From Verrucomicrobia bacterium S94 (GTDB taxonomy: Bacteria; Verrucomicrobiota; Kiritimatiellia; Kiritimatiellales; Pontiellaceae): 64,000 nt of DNA. Below are positions 37,894 to 46,977 of the stretch, one piece after another. The notes below the pieces were generated by a model. It did no database searches. It saw only the letters and a program-made list of their open reading frames with translations, and was not told the DNA's origin. Every line of letters begins with the position of its first letter. Positions within the stretch are counted from its first letter, which is position 1. The stretch covers positions 2,852,001 to 2,916,000 of the forward strand of contig CP036201.1 in assembly GCA_004299845.1 (NCBI GenBank), in the 5' to 3' direction. The translations under genes and the position numbers were made by a program.

Positions 37894-38670
37894 TTAAAGC
37901 GCAAACAGGGTGCGCGCGTTTTCTGCCGTTAATTCAGCCACGGATTCTAACGGAATCCCTTTCAGTTCCGCAAGTTTTTCAGCAGTGTGAACCACATAGG
38001 CCGGTTCACAGCGATTCCCCCGCATCGGCACCGGCGCCAGATACGGCGAATCTGTTTCAATCAGCAGCCGGTCATCCGGCACATACTGCACCATTTCACG
38101 CAATGCACCCGCATTATTAAACGTCAGAATTCCACTGAAACTGATATAGAGCCCCAGATCCAGCACGGCCCGGGCGAATTTTTCATCGCGCGTAAAACAG
38201 TGCAGCACACCACGGCACAGCTCATCGCCCTTCCAGGCCTCGGAAAAATCCCGCAGCAGGCTGATGGTATCCTCGTCAGCATCACGCGAATGCACCACCA
38301 CCGGCTTTTCAAATTCAACGGCCAACGCCAGATTTTCATTGAACAGCTTTTTCTGTTCTGCCGCCGTATCGGCCGTGTAATAATAATCCAGCCCCGTTTC
38401 ACCGACCGCCTTCACCATCGGGTCTTCCAGCAATTCGCGGAGGCTGGAAAAATCGAGTTCGTGGGTCGCCTCGTCGCGGTCGTAACCGGCACAGCCGAAA
38501 ATCCGGCCGGGATATTCGCCGGCCAGGCGGGCGGAACGCGCATTGGCCTCAGCACTTCCGCCGATGGCAATCATTTCGTGCACTCCCGCTTCTTTTGCGG
38601 CAGCCAGAATTTCTTCAAGCGTGCCGTCTTTATCAAAACAGTCAAAATGTACATGTGAATCAATAAACAT
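37894..38670 (-). CDS. tatD: TatD-family metal-dependent hydrolase (DNase)
   Basis: 258 residues. TIM-barrel amidohydrolase-like motifs: FIDSHVHFDCF at the N-terminus, VKAVGETGLDYYY, KPVVVHSRDADEDT, GVLHCFTRDEKFARA and LLIETDSPYLAPVPMRG, giving the four His, Glu and Asp metal ligands. The longer in-frame ORF upstream of the ATG at 38670 lacks family sequence. No good ribosome site is seen. First gene of a five-gene minus-strand run ending with folC. Confidence 0.93.
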   Translation of the reverse strand: MFIDSHVHFDCFDKDGTLEEILAAAKEAGVHEMIAIGGSAEANARSARLAGEYPGRIFGCAGYDRDEATHELDFSSLRELLEDPMVKAVGETGLDYYYTADTAAEQKKLFNENLALAVEFEKPVVVHSRDADEDTISLLRDFSEAWKGDELCRGVLHCFTRDEKFARAVLDLGLYISFSGILTFNNAGALREMVQYVPDDRLLIETDSPYLAPVPMRGNRCEPAYVVHTAEKLAELKGIPLESVAELTAENARTLFAL

Positions 38671-39020
38671 AATGCGCGGCAGTAAAGCGGAACCGGCGGG
38701 CGGCCTGCGAGAATTATTCCCCGGAATCAGCCTACTTTTATTTGCGGGGAGAATCTCCACGACAAGAAACTTTGACAGCCATAGGAAGAATATGCGTATC
38801 TTTACCCTCATATTTCAAAAATAACTTTTGCGTTTTACGCAATTTGTTCCACCTGAAAATCGCCAGTTTACAGCCAAGGAGCAGATGCGTTGGGACGCGC
38901 CCACTCGGGCGCGGCTTCGGCATAATTCTTGGCGGGTGTCTGGCGATACCTCAGGTGGAGTGTGTTTGGGGTCGCGCCTCTTCTCTTGGGGAGGTGCATA
39001 ATCAGTAGAGAGGAATCGTC
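38671..39020. other. Intergenic interval with a perfect dyad
   Basis: 350 bases between tatD and the divergent TSP3-repeat surface gene, with no supported gene. It contains a perfect palindrome TTGCGTTTTACGCAA at 38828-38842, a possible operator, and a TTGACA at about 38772 without a good -10. Confidence 0.45.
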
Positions 39021-40914
39021 ATGAAAGTGGGTCTTCGTTATTTTTTTTATGCTCACCACGCTATCGGCATTTGCCACCCCGCCTACTCCACCGTTGCCGG
39101 GTGGAGGGGGAGATGGTTCCGGCGGGGACGGGGAAGCGGTGCCGCCCTCGCCGCCGGAGCTACGGTTTAAAACCGGCGTTGATTTCGGAACACATGCTGA
39201 ACTGTTCGAACGGGATCATCTCCTCTACGACCCGTGGCGCATTAGGGAGGATCGTATGGCGGTTACCGGGGAAACGTATTTTGCATGGACTGATCATACG
39301 GCGAGCAATGTGAACCACCGCTTCTACATTTTCAACAGTCTGCTCAACGATACGGACGGGGATGGTTTTACGGATTTGCGCGAGACGATGTTCGAGGGCA
39401 CCAGCCCCACCAATTTTAACCATGTGGATGTGGACAACGACGGCATGCACGACTGGAATGAACGCCTATTTTTTGGTTCCCTCGATGAGGGAGCCGAGGG
39501 TGATTTCGATGAAGACGGGCTGGAAAATGCCGAGGAAATGGAATACCGAACCTCCGGCTATGGCGCCCCACGGGTCGTTATCTATTCCGATCCCGCCAAT
39601 CCGGATACGGACGGCGACGGGATGGATGACTATTATGAAACCGTCACCGAATCCTGGCTCGATCCCACCGATCCGCGCGATGCGGACTGGGACCGGGACC
39701 GCGACGGCCTGAGCAACCTTGAGGAATATCACCTCGGAACAGATCTTCGGGAAGAGGACACGGATGGGGACGGTTTTTCAGATTATGAAGAACACCACTT
39801 CGGCCTTGATCCGCTTAACGCATGGCCCTCGGAACGGACTGTGGATTCGGACGGCGACGGCATGCCCAACGGGTACGAACTCGAAAACTACCTGAATGCG
39901 TTCGATGCTTCCGATAAATTCGAAGACATGGATAATGATGGCCTTTCAAACTTTTACGAGTATGAAAACGATCTGCTTGCCGGAAACTGGGACACCGACG
40001 CAGACGGTTTTTCCGACGGCATTGAGGTGGACTGGGGCACCGACCCCAAGGTCTGGGATGATCCTGAATCCGATGACGATGAAGATGTCTTGAACCTGAG
40101 AGCAGAGTATCAGTTCGGCACCAACCCCGGGATGGCCGACTCCGACGGAGACGGAATATCGGATGGAACGGAAGCCGGCCAGGGTTCCAACCCCGCCGAC
40201 GGTTCCGACAGCGGCGAAGAACCCGAGGTCGACGATACCACGCAGCTCAAACTCACTGTGGGAGACCATTCCACCAGTGAGTCCGAAATCTATGAAATGA
40301 CGGTATCCGGAGAACGCACCATCCGGCTCAACTCCGGCACCTACGGCGAAGTGGTCAGTGAAACCTTCACGTTCAAACGGGGCGAAACCTATACGGTTAC
40401 GATCCGGCATATCGGTACCTCGCCCGAACAGCTCGAAAAATACAACAAACCCGACTTCGACTACACCGCACTTGTTAGTTTTGAGAATGGCTGGGTTCTT
40501 GATGATACGGAGGGTATTTTGCGGGTGCGCAGCAACTATGGCTCCGACTCTTTCCGTGCCGCGGGTAAACAGGCCAAAGTACACGCAGTGAAACTTAAGC
40601 TTGAAATGCAAAACCGCGATGACGGGTGGGTATCCTCCGGTCAGAAGGCTGTAGAAGTCATGGTCGGCGAAACATTCGGGTTCCGAGCCACAGTAAAACC
40701 TGAAGCCATTGCAGCCGATAACCCTGTCAGTTGGTCAGGACAGGCCACCGGTGCCGGAGATGAAGTGGATGTGAGTTTTGACAGTCCTTCCCCAAGTTAC
40801 CAAGACCCCCATTCCGTGGTGGCAACGCTGGCCGGACATTCGGTTACCAGTAAGGTGGCCGTGGCCGCAGATATAAAGCGGGCATACAGTGCTGCGCAGG
40901 AAAATTATTCTCCA
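39021..40914 (+). pseudogene. 5' part of a large TSP3-repeat surface protein gene (frameshifted, then split by an IS)
   Basis: The natural start is ATG 39021 (GAGAGGAATCGTC before it). The signal peptide reads MKVGLRYFF and then needs the frame that continues MLTTLSAFATPPTPP. The T8 tract at 39041-39048 is one base too long; seven T would join them. The open frame from 39049 encodes a proline/glycine linker and about ten calcium-binding thrombospondin type-3-like repeats (DTDGDGFTD, DVDNDGMHD, DTDGDGMDD, DSDGDGISD and others), then a beta-rich domain. At 40914 the gene is cut by an IS1182-type element; the frame resumes at 42528. Products of this type are exported surface proteins, often joined to RHS or adhesion domains. 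Confidence 0.8.
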
Positions 40915-42527
40915 AGCAGTCTGTCGGACTTATCTATTTTAGATTTAAGGCACCTACGATAGACTGGTTTAGTCTTAACGGATTAGACTTATGGCTACTC
41001 GACTCAAAAACCTCGACCGCAATACCCCGATGCTTTTACCGCCGGATCTTCGCGACTGGATTCCTCAGAACCACATCGTTCATTTTCTGATTGATGCCGT
41101 GGAACGGCTTCCGAGCGAAAACTTCCACGTCAACCGGCGGGGAACCGGCGACGAGCAGTATCCACCGCGCATGATGCTGACCCTGCTCATCTATTGCTAC
41201 GCTACAGGCCGCTTCTCCTCGCGCGTGATTGAGGAGGCATCCTGGTCGGATGTCATCGTTCGTTATATCTGCGGGGGCGACCTGCATCCCGATCACGACA
41301 CCATCTGCACGTTCCGCCGTACGAATCGCGAGCTGTTCGAAAAGGCTTTCGTGCAGGTGTTGCTTATGGCGCAGGAGACCGCCGGGCTCAAGAAGGTCGG
41401 CACCGTGAGCATCGACGGCACCAAAATCAAGGCCAATGCCAGCAGGCACTCCGCCGTCAGCTATAAATACGCAGGCGAGCAGATCGAACTGCTGCGCCGG
41501 GAGGTTGAGCAACTCACGGCCAAAGCCGAACAAATCGACAACGTTCCGCTCGACGACGGGCTGAGCATTCCAGACGAAATCGTCCGGCGCGAAGACCGAA
41601 TCAAGAGCTTGGAGCAAGCCCGCTCCATCATCGAGGAGCGTTACAAAGAAGAACACCTGCAGAAACAAGCGGACTACGAAAAGAAGAAATCCAGGCGCGA
41701 CGACCAACGTAGAAATGGACGCAAACCGCGCGGCAAGGAGCCCCAGCCTCCATCGGAAACGCCGCCCGACCACAAGCAGTACAACTTCACCGATCCCGAA
41801 AGCCGGATCATGAAAGCCGGGAACGGAAACCACTTCGAGCAGGCCTATAACGCACAGGCCGCAGTCGATACCGAAACCTATCTGATCGTCGGCCAGCTCG
41901 TCACCGACGCACCCAACGACAAGCAGCAACTCAACCCCGTGCTCGAAAGCATCCCTGCCGAGGTTGCCGATCCGGAAAACGTTCTTGCCGATACCGGCTA
42001 CTACAGCGAAGACGCCGTCAGGAAAGCGGAGGCCAACGCTGGTCCGAGCGTTTATTGCGCCATGGCCAAAAGTGGACACCACGTCAGCGTCGCCGATCTT
42101 GAAAAACAATCCATCGCCCTTGCGCCGCCGCCGGACGCATCCGCAAAGGAGCAGATGGCCCACCGCCTCAATACGCCCGAAGGCAAAGCACTCTATAAAA
42201 AACGTAAGCAGACCGTGGAGCCCGTCTTCGGGATCATCAAGGAAGTCCTCGGCTTCCGCCGGTTCTCTATGCGAGGGAAAGAGAAGGCCGAAACCGAATG
42301 GAGCCTCGTCTGCCTCAGCTACAATCTAAAGAAAATCTTCACCCTATCGGGAAGGTGCGCCCCGGAACGACCGCTCCGAACCGCAAAACAGCACGCCAAG
42401 GCCTTGGCGCGACCTATTCTCGCGTTTTCCCGGGTTAAATCCTGCATCGAGATGAATTATTTGGCTTCAGCAGAAAAGTCTTTCGTAGTTTTGCAGTCAG
42501 GCAGTGTTTTAACTCCGACAGGCTGCT
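40915..42527 (+). mobile_element. IS1182-family insertion sequence
   Basis: Imperfect inverted ends match: AGCAGTCTGTCGGACTTAT at 40915-40933 against AGCAGCCTGTCGGAGTTAA read inward from 42527 (16 of 19). The element carries one DDE transposase gene. No convincing target-site duplication is visible. Removing exactly this span leaves the host gene's reading frame open (TCT CCA then AGC CAA ATT), which supports these boundaries. Confidence 0.85.
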
Positions 42528-42529
42528 AG
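40991..42529 (+). CDS. IS1182-family DDE transposase
   Basis: 512 residues. N-terminal region LLPPDLRDWIPQNHIVHFLI, DUF772-like helix PPRMMLTLLIYCYATGRFSS, first catalytic Asp in VSIDGTKIKANAS, second in VLADTGYYSEDA, and Glu in TVEPVFGIIKEVLGFRRFSM, followed by WSLVCLSYNLKKI. This is the standard IS1182 layout, with a coiled-coil insertion at about residues 155-235. The last codons lie in the right inverted repeat, and the TAG stop is completed by the two bases beyond the element, so the stop depends on the target. It appears intact and may be active. Confidence 0.93.
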   Translation: MATRLKNLDRNTPMLLPPDLRDWIPQNHIVHFLIDAVERLPSENFHVNRRGTGDEQYPPRMMLTLLIYCYATGRFSSRVIEEASWSDVIVRYICGGDLHPDHDTICTFRRTNRELFEKAFVQVLLMAQETAGLKKVGTVSIDGTKIKANASRHSAVSYKYAGEQIELLRREVEQLTAKAEQIDNVPLDDGLSIPDEIVRREDRIKSLEQARSIIEERYKEEHLQKQADYEKKKSRRDDQRRNGRKPRGKEPQPPSETPPDHKQYNFTDPESRIMKAGNGNHFEQAYNAQAAVDTETYLIVGQLVTDAPNDKQQLNPVLESIPAEVADPENVLADTGYYSEDAVRKAEANAGPSVYCAMAKSGHHVSVADLEKQSIALAPPPDASAKEQMAHRLNTPEGKALYKKRKQTVEPVFGIIKEVLGFRRFSMRGKEKAETEWSLVCLSYNLKKIFTLSGRCAPERPLRTAKQHAKALARPILAFSRVKSCIEMNYLASAEKSFVVLQSGSVLTPTGC

Positions 42530-43346
42530 CCAAATTGATGTTCGGACTTATGAGCTGAAGACCCCCCTCTATACGTGGTTCGGTTTTTTTATTCCTGGGG
42601 GAGGAGGCTTACTCAGGTATGAACAGATTGGCGTCGCTACTTGGCAGTATGAGGCAAGTAGGGATGGAAACAATCAACCAACGGGAATAACCCGCCACAC
42701 CGAATGGGAACCGCCTCTGAAACATGGTTTGCAGTATACCATCACCAACTCGCTGGGAAGTGCCAGCTATGATCGGGAAACGGTAGATCTCCACTGCCAA
42801 CAATATCTTGATGTGCGCGAGGAAAAACTGGACCTCATCAATACCCTGCATGCCGATGCCAACACCCTGCTGGGGGAAAATGCCGCGATGCGGATCGACC
42901 TTCCCCAACAATATCCAAATTATAATTCGACGCTCACCGAGGTGTTCGGACTGTTTGATGATCGCGCCGAGGTGTTCAACGAACGTGAGCACCTGCAGAC
43001 GGCAAAAGATATACTGGACCTGAAAAGTAAATATGTGGATACGCCCAAAGAAATCATCCAGACGATTGGGACGGGGTTCAGCCCCCAGCGGATTGCCATG
43101 ATGGTCTACGGTTCGGTCGTGACTGCGGCGATCTATGAACAGGGCATGGCCGAGACCGCTCTTCAGATTCAGCAGTACGATGGCCAGATTAATGCAAAAC
43201 TCTCCAGCATTTCAGGTGCTATCCAAGGGTTGAACCAAATGCGCCAGAATGATTTGCTGGCCTACGGCTACAAAGCCGAAGCTGCCGGGCACGATAAGTT
43301 GCTCGACGAACTGCATACCGAACTCACCACCAAGGAAGGGCTGCCT
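42528..43346 (+). pseudogene. Continuation of the TSP3 surface gene beyond the IS, cut again at its 3' side
   Basis: The frame is open from the first base after the IS (SQIDVRTYELKTPLYTWFGF) to the junction at 43346. It is in phase with the upstream part once the IS is removed. It encodes a beta segment (YEQIGVATWQYEASRDGNNQ, KHGLQYTITNSLGSAS), then a long helical, coiled-coil-like region (REEKLDLINTLHADANTLLG, NEREHLQTAKDILDLKSKYV, QIQQYDGQINAKLSSISGAI). It ends abruptly at GLPE where the RAYT unit starts. No start codon or ribosome site precedes it, so by itself it is not a gene. Confidence 0.75.
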
Positions 43347-44196
43347 GAGTCAAGGGGTCAGGTCTGCACTTTGCACACTTTTTCAAGCCTCTTCATCGCA
43401 TGCTGTATCTGAGAATCCGCTTTTGAGCGCATGATAAATCTCCGAAGCCCCATGTTCACTGCACTATAATCGCGGTATCCACATTTACCGGCAATCTCTT
43501 TCAAGGTCATCCCAGCAAATCTCTGCGCTCCCCAATAAACCAAAAAACGCCCCCACTCACCTCGAGCCTGCTGCTCCTCCCAGCTCTTTCCGCAGATCTG
43601 CTCCACCTCCGAAATCACCCGTTCCCAGGAAACCCGTTGGCGTAACTCTCTGTTGCCGGCAATATCCCGGTCTGTTGCTGTACATATTGATTTGATCTGC
43701 TCCAGAAACGCTTCACTTCCAATAGCCAAGCGGTTCTTGAGTTGATTCTCAAACCGCTCTTCATGTCCGTGGAGTCAAGGGGTCAGGTCTGCACTTTGCA
43801 CACTTTTTCAAGCCTCTTCATCGCATGCTGTATCTGAGAATCCGCTTTTGAGCGCATGATAAATCTCCGAAGCCCCATGTTCACTGCACTATAATCGCGG
43901 TATCCACATTTACCGGCAATCTCTTTCAAGGTCATCCCAGCAAATCTCTGCGCTCCCCAATAAACCAAAAAACGCCCCCACTCACCTCGAGCCTGCTGCT
44001 CCTCCCAGCTCTTTCCGCAGATCTGCTCCACCTCCGAAATCACCCGTTCCCAGGAAACCCGTTGGCGTAACTCTCTGTTGCCGGCAATATCCCGGTCTGT
44101 TGCTGTACATATTGATTTGATCTGCTCCAGAAACGCTTCACTTCCAATAGCCAAGCGGTTCTTGAGTTGATTCTCAAACCGCTCTTCATGTCCGTG
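43347..44196. repeat. Perfect 425-bp tandem duplication of the 3' half of the RAYT unit
   Basis: 43347-43771 and 43772-44196 are two head-to-tail copies of the same 425 bases; I saw no difference between them on reading. Each begins GAGTCAAGGGGTCAGGTCTG and ends CTTCATGTCCGTG (shared junction). The perfect identity implies a very recent event. Confidence 0.92.
43358..43771 (-). pseudogene. Duplicated C-terminal part of the REP-associated tyrosine transposase
   Basis: The minus frame of the first 425-bp copy encodes the last 125 or so residues of the neighbouring transposase, identical to it, including the DnaA-C-like HTH (GEWGRFLVYWGAQRFAGMTL). The Y1 nuclease domain is absent, and no ribosome site is visible. 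If translated at all it would give a free DNA-binding domain. Confidence 0.85.
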
Positions 44197-44890
44197 CGCG
44201 ACACGCGCCTCCGCTAAACGAAGATATTCTGCACGAGCACCCCGACTGGAAACGCGGTCAAGAATCTCAGAGATATTCAACCATTCCGGAACCTTTCGTC
44301 GAATACCCACGTAATACGCATACGAACTCCATCGAAATCCCCTCAAGGCATCCAACCGCCGCTGCGCCTCTTCCTCAGACGGCTTAACCCAGCCCGCCCC
44401 CTCAGCTTGCTTTCTCAATTTATCCAAACTCAACGCCTTTATGCGCACTGGATTTAAATGGACATACAAACTCAACTCCACCAACCAGCTTTCAGTGGAG
44501 TCCACAAGCTCACTTCTAAAACGCCCCTGAAACAAAGGACCGACTCGATGGTACTTCGCATTAAACCACATGCTGTATGAAACTTTTATCCACTGCAAAG
44601 CACGACTCAAATTGGCATCCGGCGTACAAACGATCAGGTGGAAATGATTATCCATCAAAACATAAGCATATATCTGCAACCGAAAGCGTTCCTGAGCCGA
44701 AGCCAGAATATCCAAAAAATGGTACCGGTCCTTATCGCACTTAAAAATCACGCACCGATCAATTCCACGGCTCATCACATGATACGTGCCCCCCTCTATA
44801 TCAACTCTCAAAGGTCTCGCCATAACGAAAGAAACCTACGCGCAATCACAAACATGTCAACAAAATGTTATATGTGCAGATCTGACCCCC
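43772..44890 (-). mobile_element. RAYT (IS200-like) mobile unit
   Basis: The transposase gene is bracketed by nearly identical inverted 16-mers: GGGGTCAGGTCTGCAC at 43779-43794 and GGGGTCAGATCTGCAC read inward from 44889 (15 of 16). A subterminal AACAT/ATGTT stem lies just inside the right end, as expected for single-strand transposition by Y1 enzymes. The right end occurs three more times at 46794-47113. Confidence 0.75.
43783..44823 (-). CDS. REP-associated tyrosine transposase (Y1 HUH) with DnaA-C-like HTH
   Basis: 346 residues. The N-terminal Y1 domain starts MARPLRVDIEGGTYHVMSRG, with the HUH motif in DNHFHLIV and the catalytic Tyr in ELSLYVHLNPVRI. The C-terminal 100 residues are a DnaA-C-terminal-like helix-turn-helix (FAGMTLKEIAGKCGYRDYSA). 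The C-terminal codons and TGA stop lie inside the unit's left terminal repeat. AGG lies well upstream of the ATG; no strong ribosome site. Enzymes of this kind cut and join single-stranded DNA at REP-like hairpins. The gene appears complete. Confidence 0.92.
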   Translation of the reverse strand: MARPLRVDIEGGTYHVMSRGIDRCVIFKCDKDRYHFLDILASAQERFRLQIYAYVLMDNHFHLIVCTPDANLSRALQWIKVSYSMWFNAKYHRVGPLFQGRFRSELVDSTESWLVELSLYVHLNPVRIKALSLDKLRKQAEGAGWVKPSEEEAQRRLDALRGFRWSSYAYYVGIRRKVPEWLNISEILDRVSSRGARAEYLRLAEARVAHGHEERFENQLKNRLAIGSEAFLEQIKSICTATDRDIAGNRELRQRVSWERVISEVEQICGKSWEEQQARGEWGRFLVYWGAQRFAGMTLKEIAGKCGYRDYSAVNMGLRRFIMRSKADSQIQHAMKRLEKVCKVQT

Positions 44891-45233
44891 TACACAAAAA
44901 GGTTTTCACTTTAGGACGTCGCAATTGCCAAATGGAGAAAATCCCAAAAAGCAGGCCCAATGGTATGAACAAAAGAAGAAAATAAGACCTTTTTACACAG
45001 AGGTGATAAGGATGCTTATTTTTAATTTTATTGCTTAAGCGAAACAGAAGCACTGCTCCCAATATAGCCGTTAACGAAGTGAAGCTCACACAAGCAGCTA
45101 CTGGCACTCTTGACCATTCGGGAACTTGATCAATTTCAAGGACAAGACGTGCCAATCCAGCAATACCAATTGCGAAACCAAGTAGGGACAGCCCTTTATA
45201 CCATCGCAAAACACTTTCGATTTTTGATTCCAT
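44868..45233 (-). CDS. Small membrane protein, candidate immunity partner of the RHS tip (3' end altered)
   Basis: 121 residues starting at ATG 45233, 28 bases after the RHS stop. Hydrophobic helices are at about 15-33 (LSLLGFAIGIAGLARLVL), 45-67 (VPVAACVSFTSLTAILGAVL) and 85-103 (YFLLLFIPLGLLFGIFSIW), giving a three-helix membrane protein with basic loops. The last eight codons are read from the terminal repeat of the RAYT unit, so the original C-terminus is lost or replaced. Position directly after an RHS C-terminal tip is where immunity genes lie. That role is inferred from place only, and no family was recognised. Confidence 0.6.
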   Translation of the reverse strand: MESKIESVLRWYKGLSLLGFAIGIAGLARLVLEIDQVPEWSRVPVAACVSFTSLTAILGAVLLFRLSNKIKNKHPYHLCVKRSYFLLLFIPLGLLFGIFSIWQLRRPKVKTFLCRGSDLHI

Positions 45234-45261
45234 AACTCCCCCCAAAAAAAACAAAGCAGTA

Positions 45262-46797
45262 TTACCAGATTGGTATGACGATAGTATTGTCTCGGAGAAC
45301 TCCCCCTCCCGCTTCAGCAGCAATGCTAAACTCTGTCTCCTGTGTCTCAATATTTTGAGTCACACCACCTATAACATGAGCTTTTGCATACCAATCTGAA
45401 ACACCCCGTTGATCTCGGACCCCTCCTTCAGAAGAAGAAATTGCTCCGGCACCCTTGGCAATCCAGTCCAACAACGTACTGTCGATTCCACCACCAATAC
45501 CAATGCCACCAGCAAAACGGATATACAAGCCACCATCACCAGCATTATCCCAAATGATTCCGACATCGATTTCACCAGCAAGCACAAGCATCGCCGATAT
45601 GCTGGCAATAGAAAACTTGCGAGACTCCGTCTCACAGAGCCCCATCGGATCAATCTTGTTTACAGGATCATTTCCGCAGAAGACATATAGATTGAGGCCC
45701 CCACTAATCCCGATGGGGTCTTTAGAGAGCCATCTGCCGGAGGTGGGATCGTAATCGCGGGCGCCGAAGCGGACGAGGCCGGTGACGGAGTCGGTCTGGC
45801 CGCCCTGAAATCCGAAGGGCTGGAAGCCGGGGTGGGTGTCGCGCGTGACGCGCCCGAAGCTGTCATAGTCAATGCGCTGGGCGACGGTGCCGTCGGTTGT
45901 ATTGACGACCAGCCGCACCGATCCGACTGGGTCGGTTATCAGCCGATAGGTTGTTCCATTCTTCATCATCAGTTCCGGCACATTTGCTTTTGCGCCATAA
46001 ATAAAAGTAGCTAAGACATTACCATCCCCGTCGAGTTCCGCAACCGGATTGAGCGCGTCTTTGTAGACCCAGCGTTGTGTAACTTCACCGTCAACCTTGC
46101 GCCCGATGCGGCGATTCAGCGCGTCGGTTTCGTATTCGACGGAGGTGCCGTCGGGCAGATCGACCTGCAGCAGTTCGCCGAAGGGGCCATATTTAAATTC
46201 GGTGACGCCGACTGCATTGGAGGATGAAACCAGCGTGCCGTTGGCATCGTAGGTGTATGCGGTGCCGCCATAGCGGGTCATGCGGTCCTGTGCATCGACT
46301 TCGCCGGTTGCGGTGACTCCGTCCACAACGGCTTCAAGACGGTTTCCGTTGGCGTCGTACCGATAGGCTTCGGTAGAGACCCCGTCCGTCAGGACGTTGG
46401 TGAGCTGTCCGACGGCATCATACTGATAGTCGATCACCTGCACGGTTCCGCCGATCGTTTCGGTTTTGCAGGCGATGCGGCCCAGGGCGTCGCGCTGACA
46501 GGCGGCGGTGTAGAGCTGCGCTGAACCGGAGGAGGCCGTGTAGTTCGTCGTTTCACCGAAGAGGTTGAGCTCGATAGAATCACTGACGGTGCCGCAGGAC
46601 GAACCGGTCAGGTCGCCGCTGTCGGGATGGCGGGTATAGTCGAGCGCGCCGGCTCGGGTGAGCAGTCCGTCGAGGTCGTATTCATAGTCGGCCAGCAGCT
46701 CGCCGTTGAGGGTCAGGCCGGACAGTTCCCAGTAGTCGTTGTAGTCCAGCCCCAGCTGTGCGTTGACTGCGCCGCTGAGTGTGACGTTGGTGAGCAC
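45262..46797 (-). pseudogene. 5'-truncated RHS-repeat gene with a variable C-terminal tip
   Basis: The frame enters at 46797 directly from a RAYT-end repeat, with no start site, so the N-terminal part is missing. About 380 residues of YD/RHS repeats follow (YEYDLDGLLTRAGALDY, YQYDAVGQLTNVLTD, YRYDANGNRLEAVVD, YTYDANGTLVSSSN). Then comes the RHS core (GLVRFGARDYDPTSGRWLSK, DPIGISGGLNLYVFCGNDPV), ending DPMGL. After this boundary lies a tip of about 125 residues rich in Gly, Ala and Ile (IDVGIIWDNAGDGGLYIRFA, GGIGIGGG, VIGGVTQNIETQETEFSIAA) of no recognised toxin family. RHS proteins deliver such tips to rivals. Confidence 0.82.
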
Positions 46798-46933
46798 CGA
46801 TCAATTCCACGGCTCATCACATGATACGTGCCCCCTCTATATCAACTCTCAAAGGTCTCGCCATAACGAAAGAAACCTACTCGCAATCACAAACATGTCA
46901 ACAAAATGTTATATGTGCAGATCTGACCCCTTA
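46794..46933 (-). repeat. Second copy of the RAYT 5'-end block
   Basis: About 137 bases almost identical to 44752-44890 (GCACCGATCAATTCCAC onward, to GTGCAGATCTGACCCC), differing by one C in a C run and one base (ACTCGCAATC for ACGCGCAATC). It contains the first codons of the transposase and the right terminal repeat. Its start is the point where the RHS gene is cut. Confidence 0.88.
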
Positions 46934-46937
46934 CCCC

Positions 46938-46976
46938 CAACAAAATGTTATATGTGCAGATCTGACCCCTTACCCC
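46938..46976 (-). repeat. Short partial copy of the RAYT end
   Basis: CAACAAAATGTTATATGTGC and AGATCTGACCCCTTACCCC are repeated directly after the longer copy. Only the terminal 39 bases are present. Confidence 0.88.
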
Positions 46977-46977
46977 C

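Noticed and set aside
41036-42163. 375-codon minus-strand ORF
   Set aside because: Antisense to the IS1182 transposase, no ribosome site, no recognisable domain.
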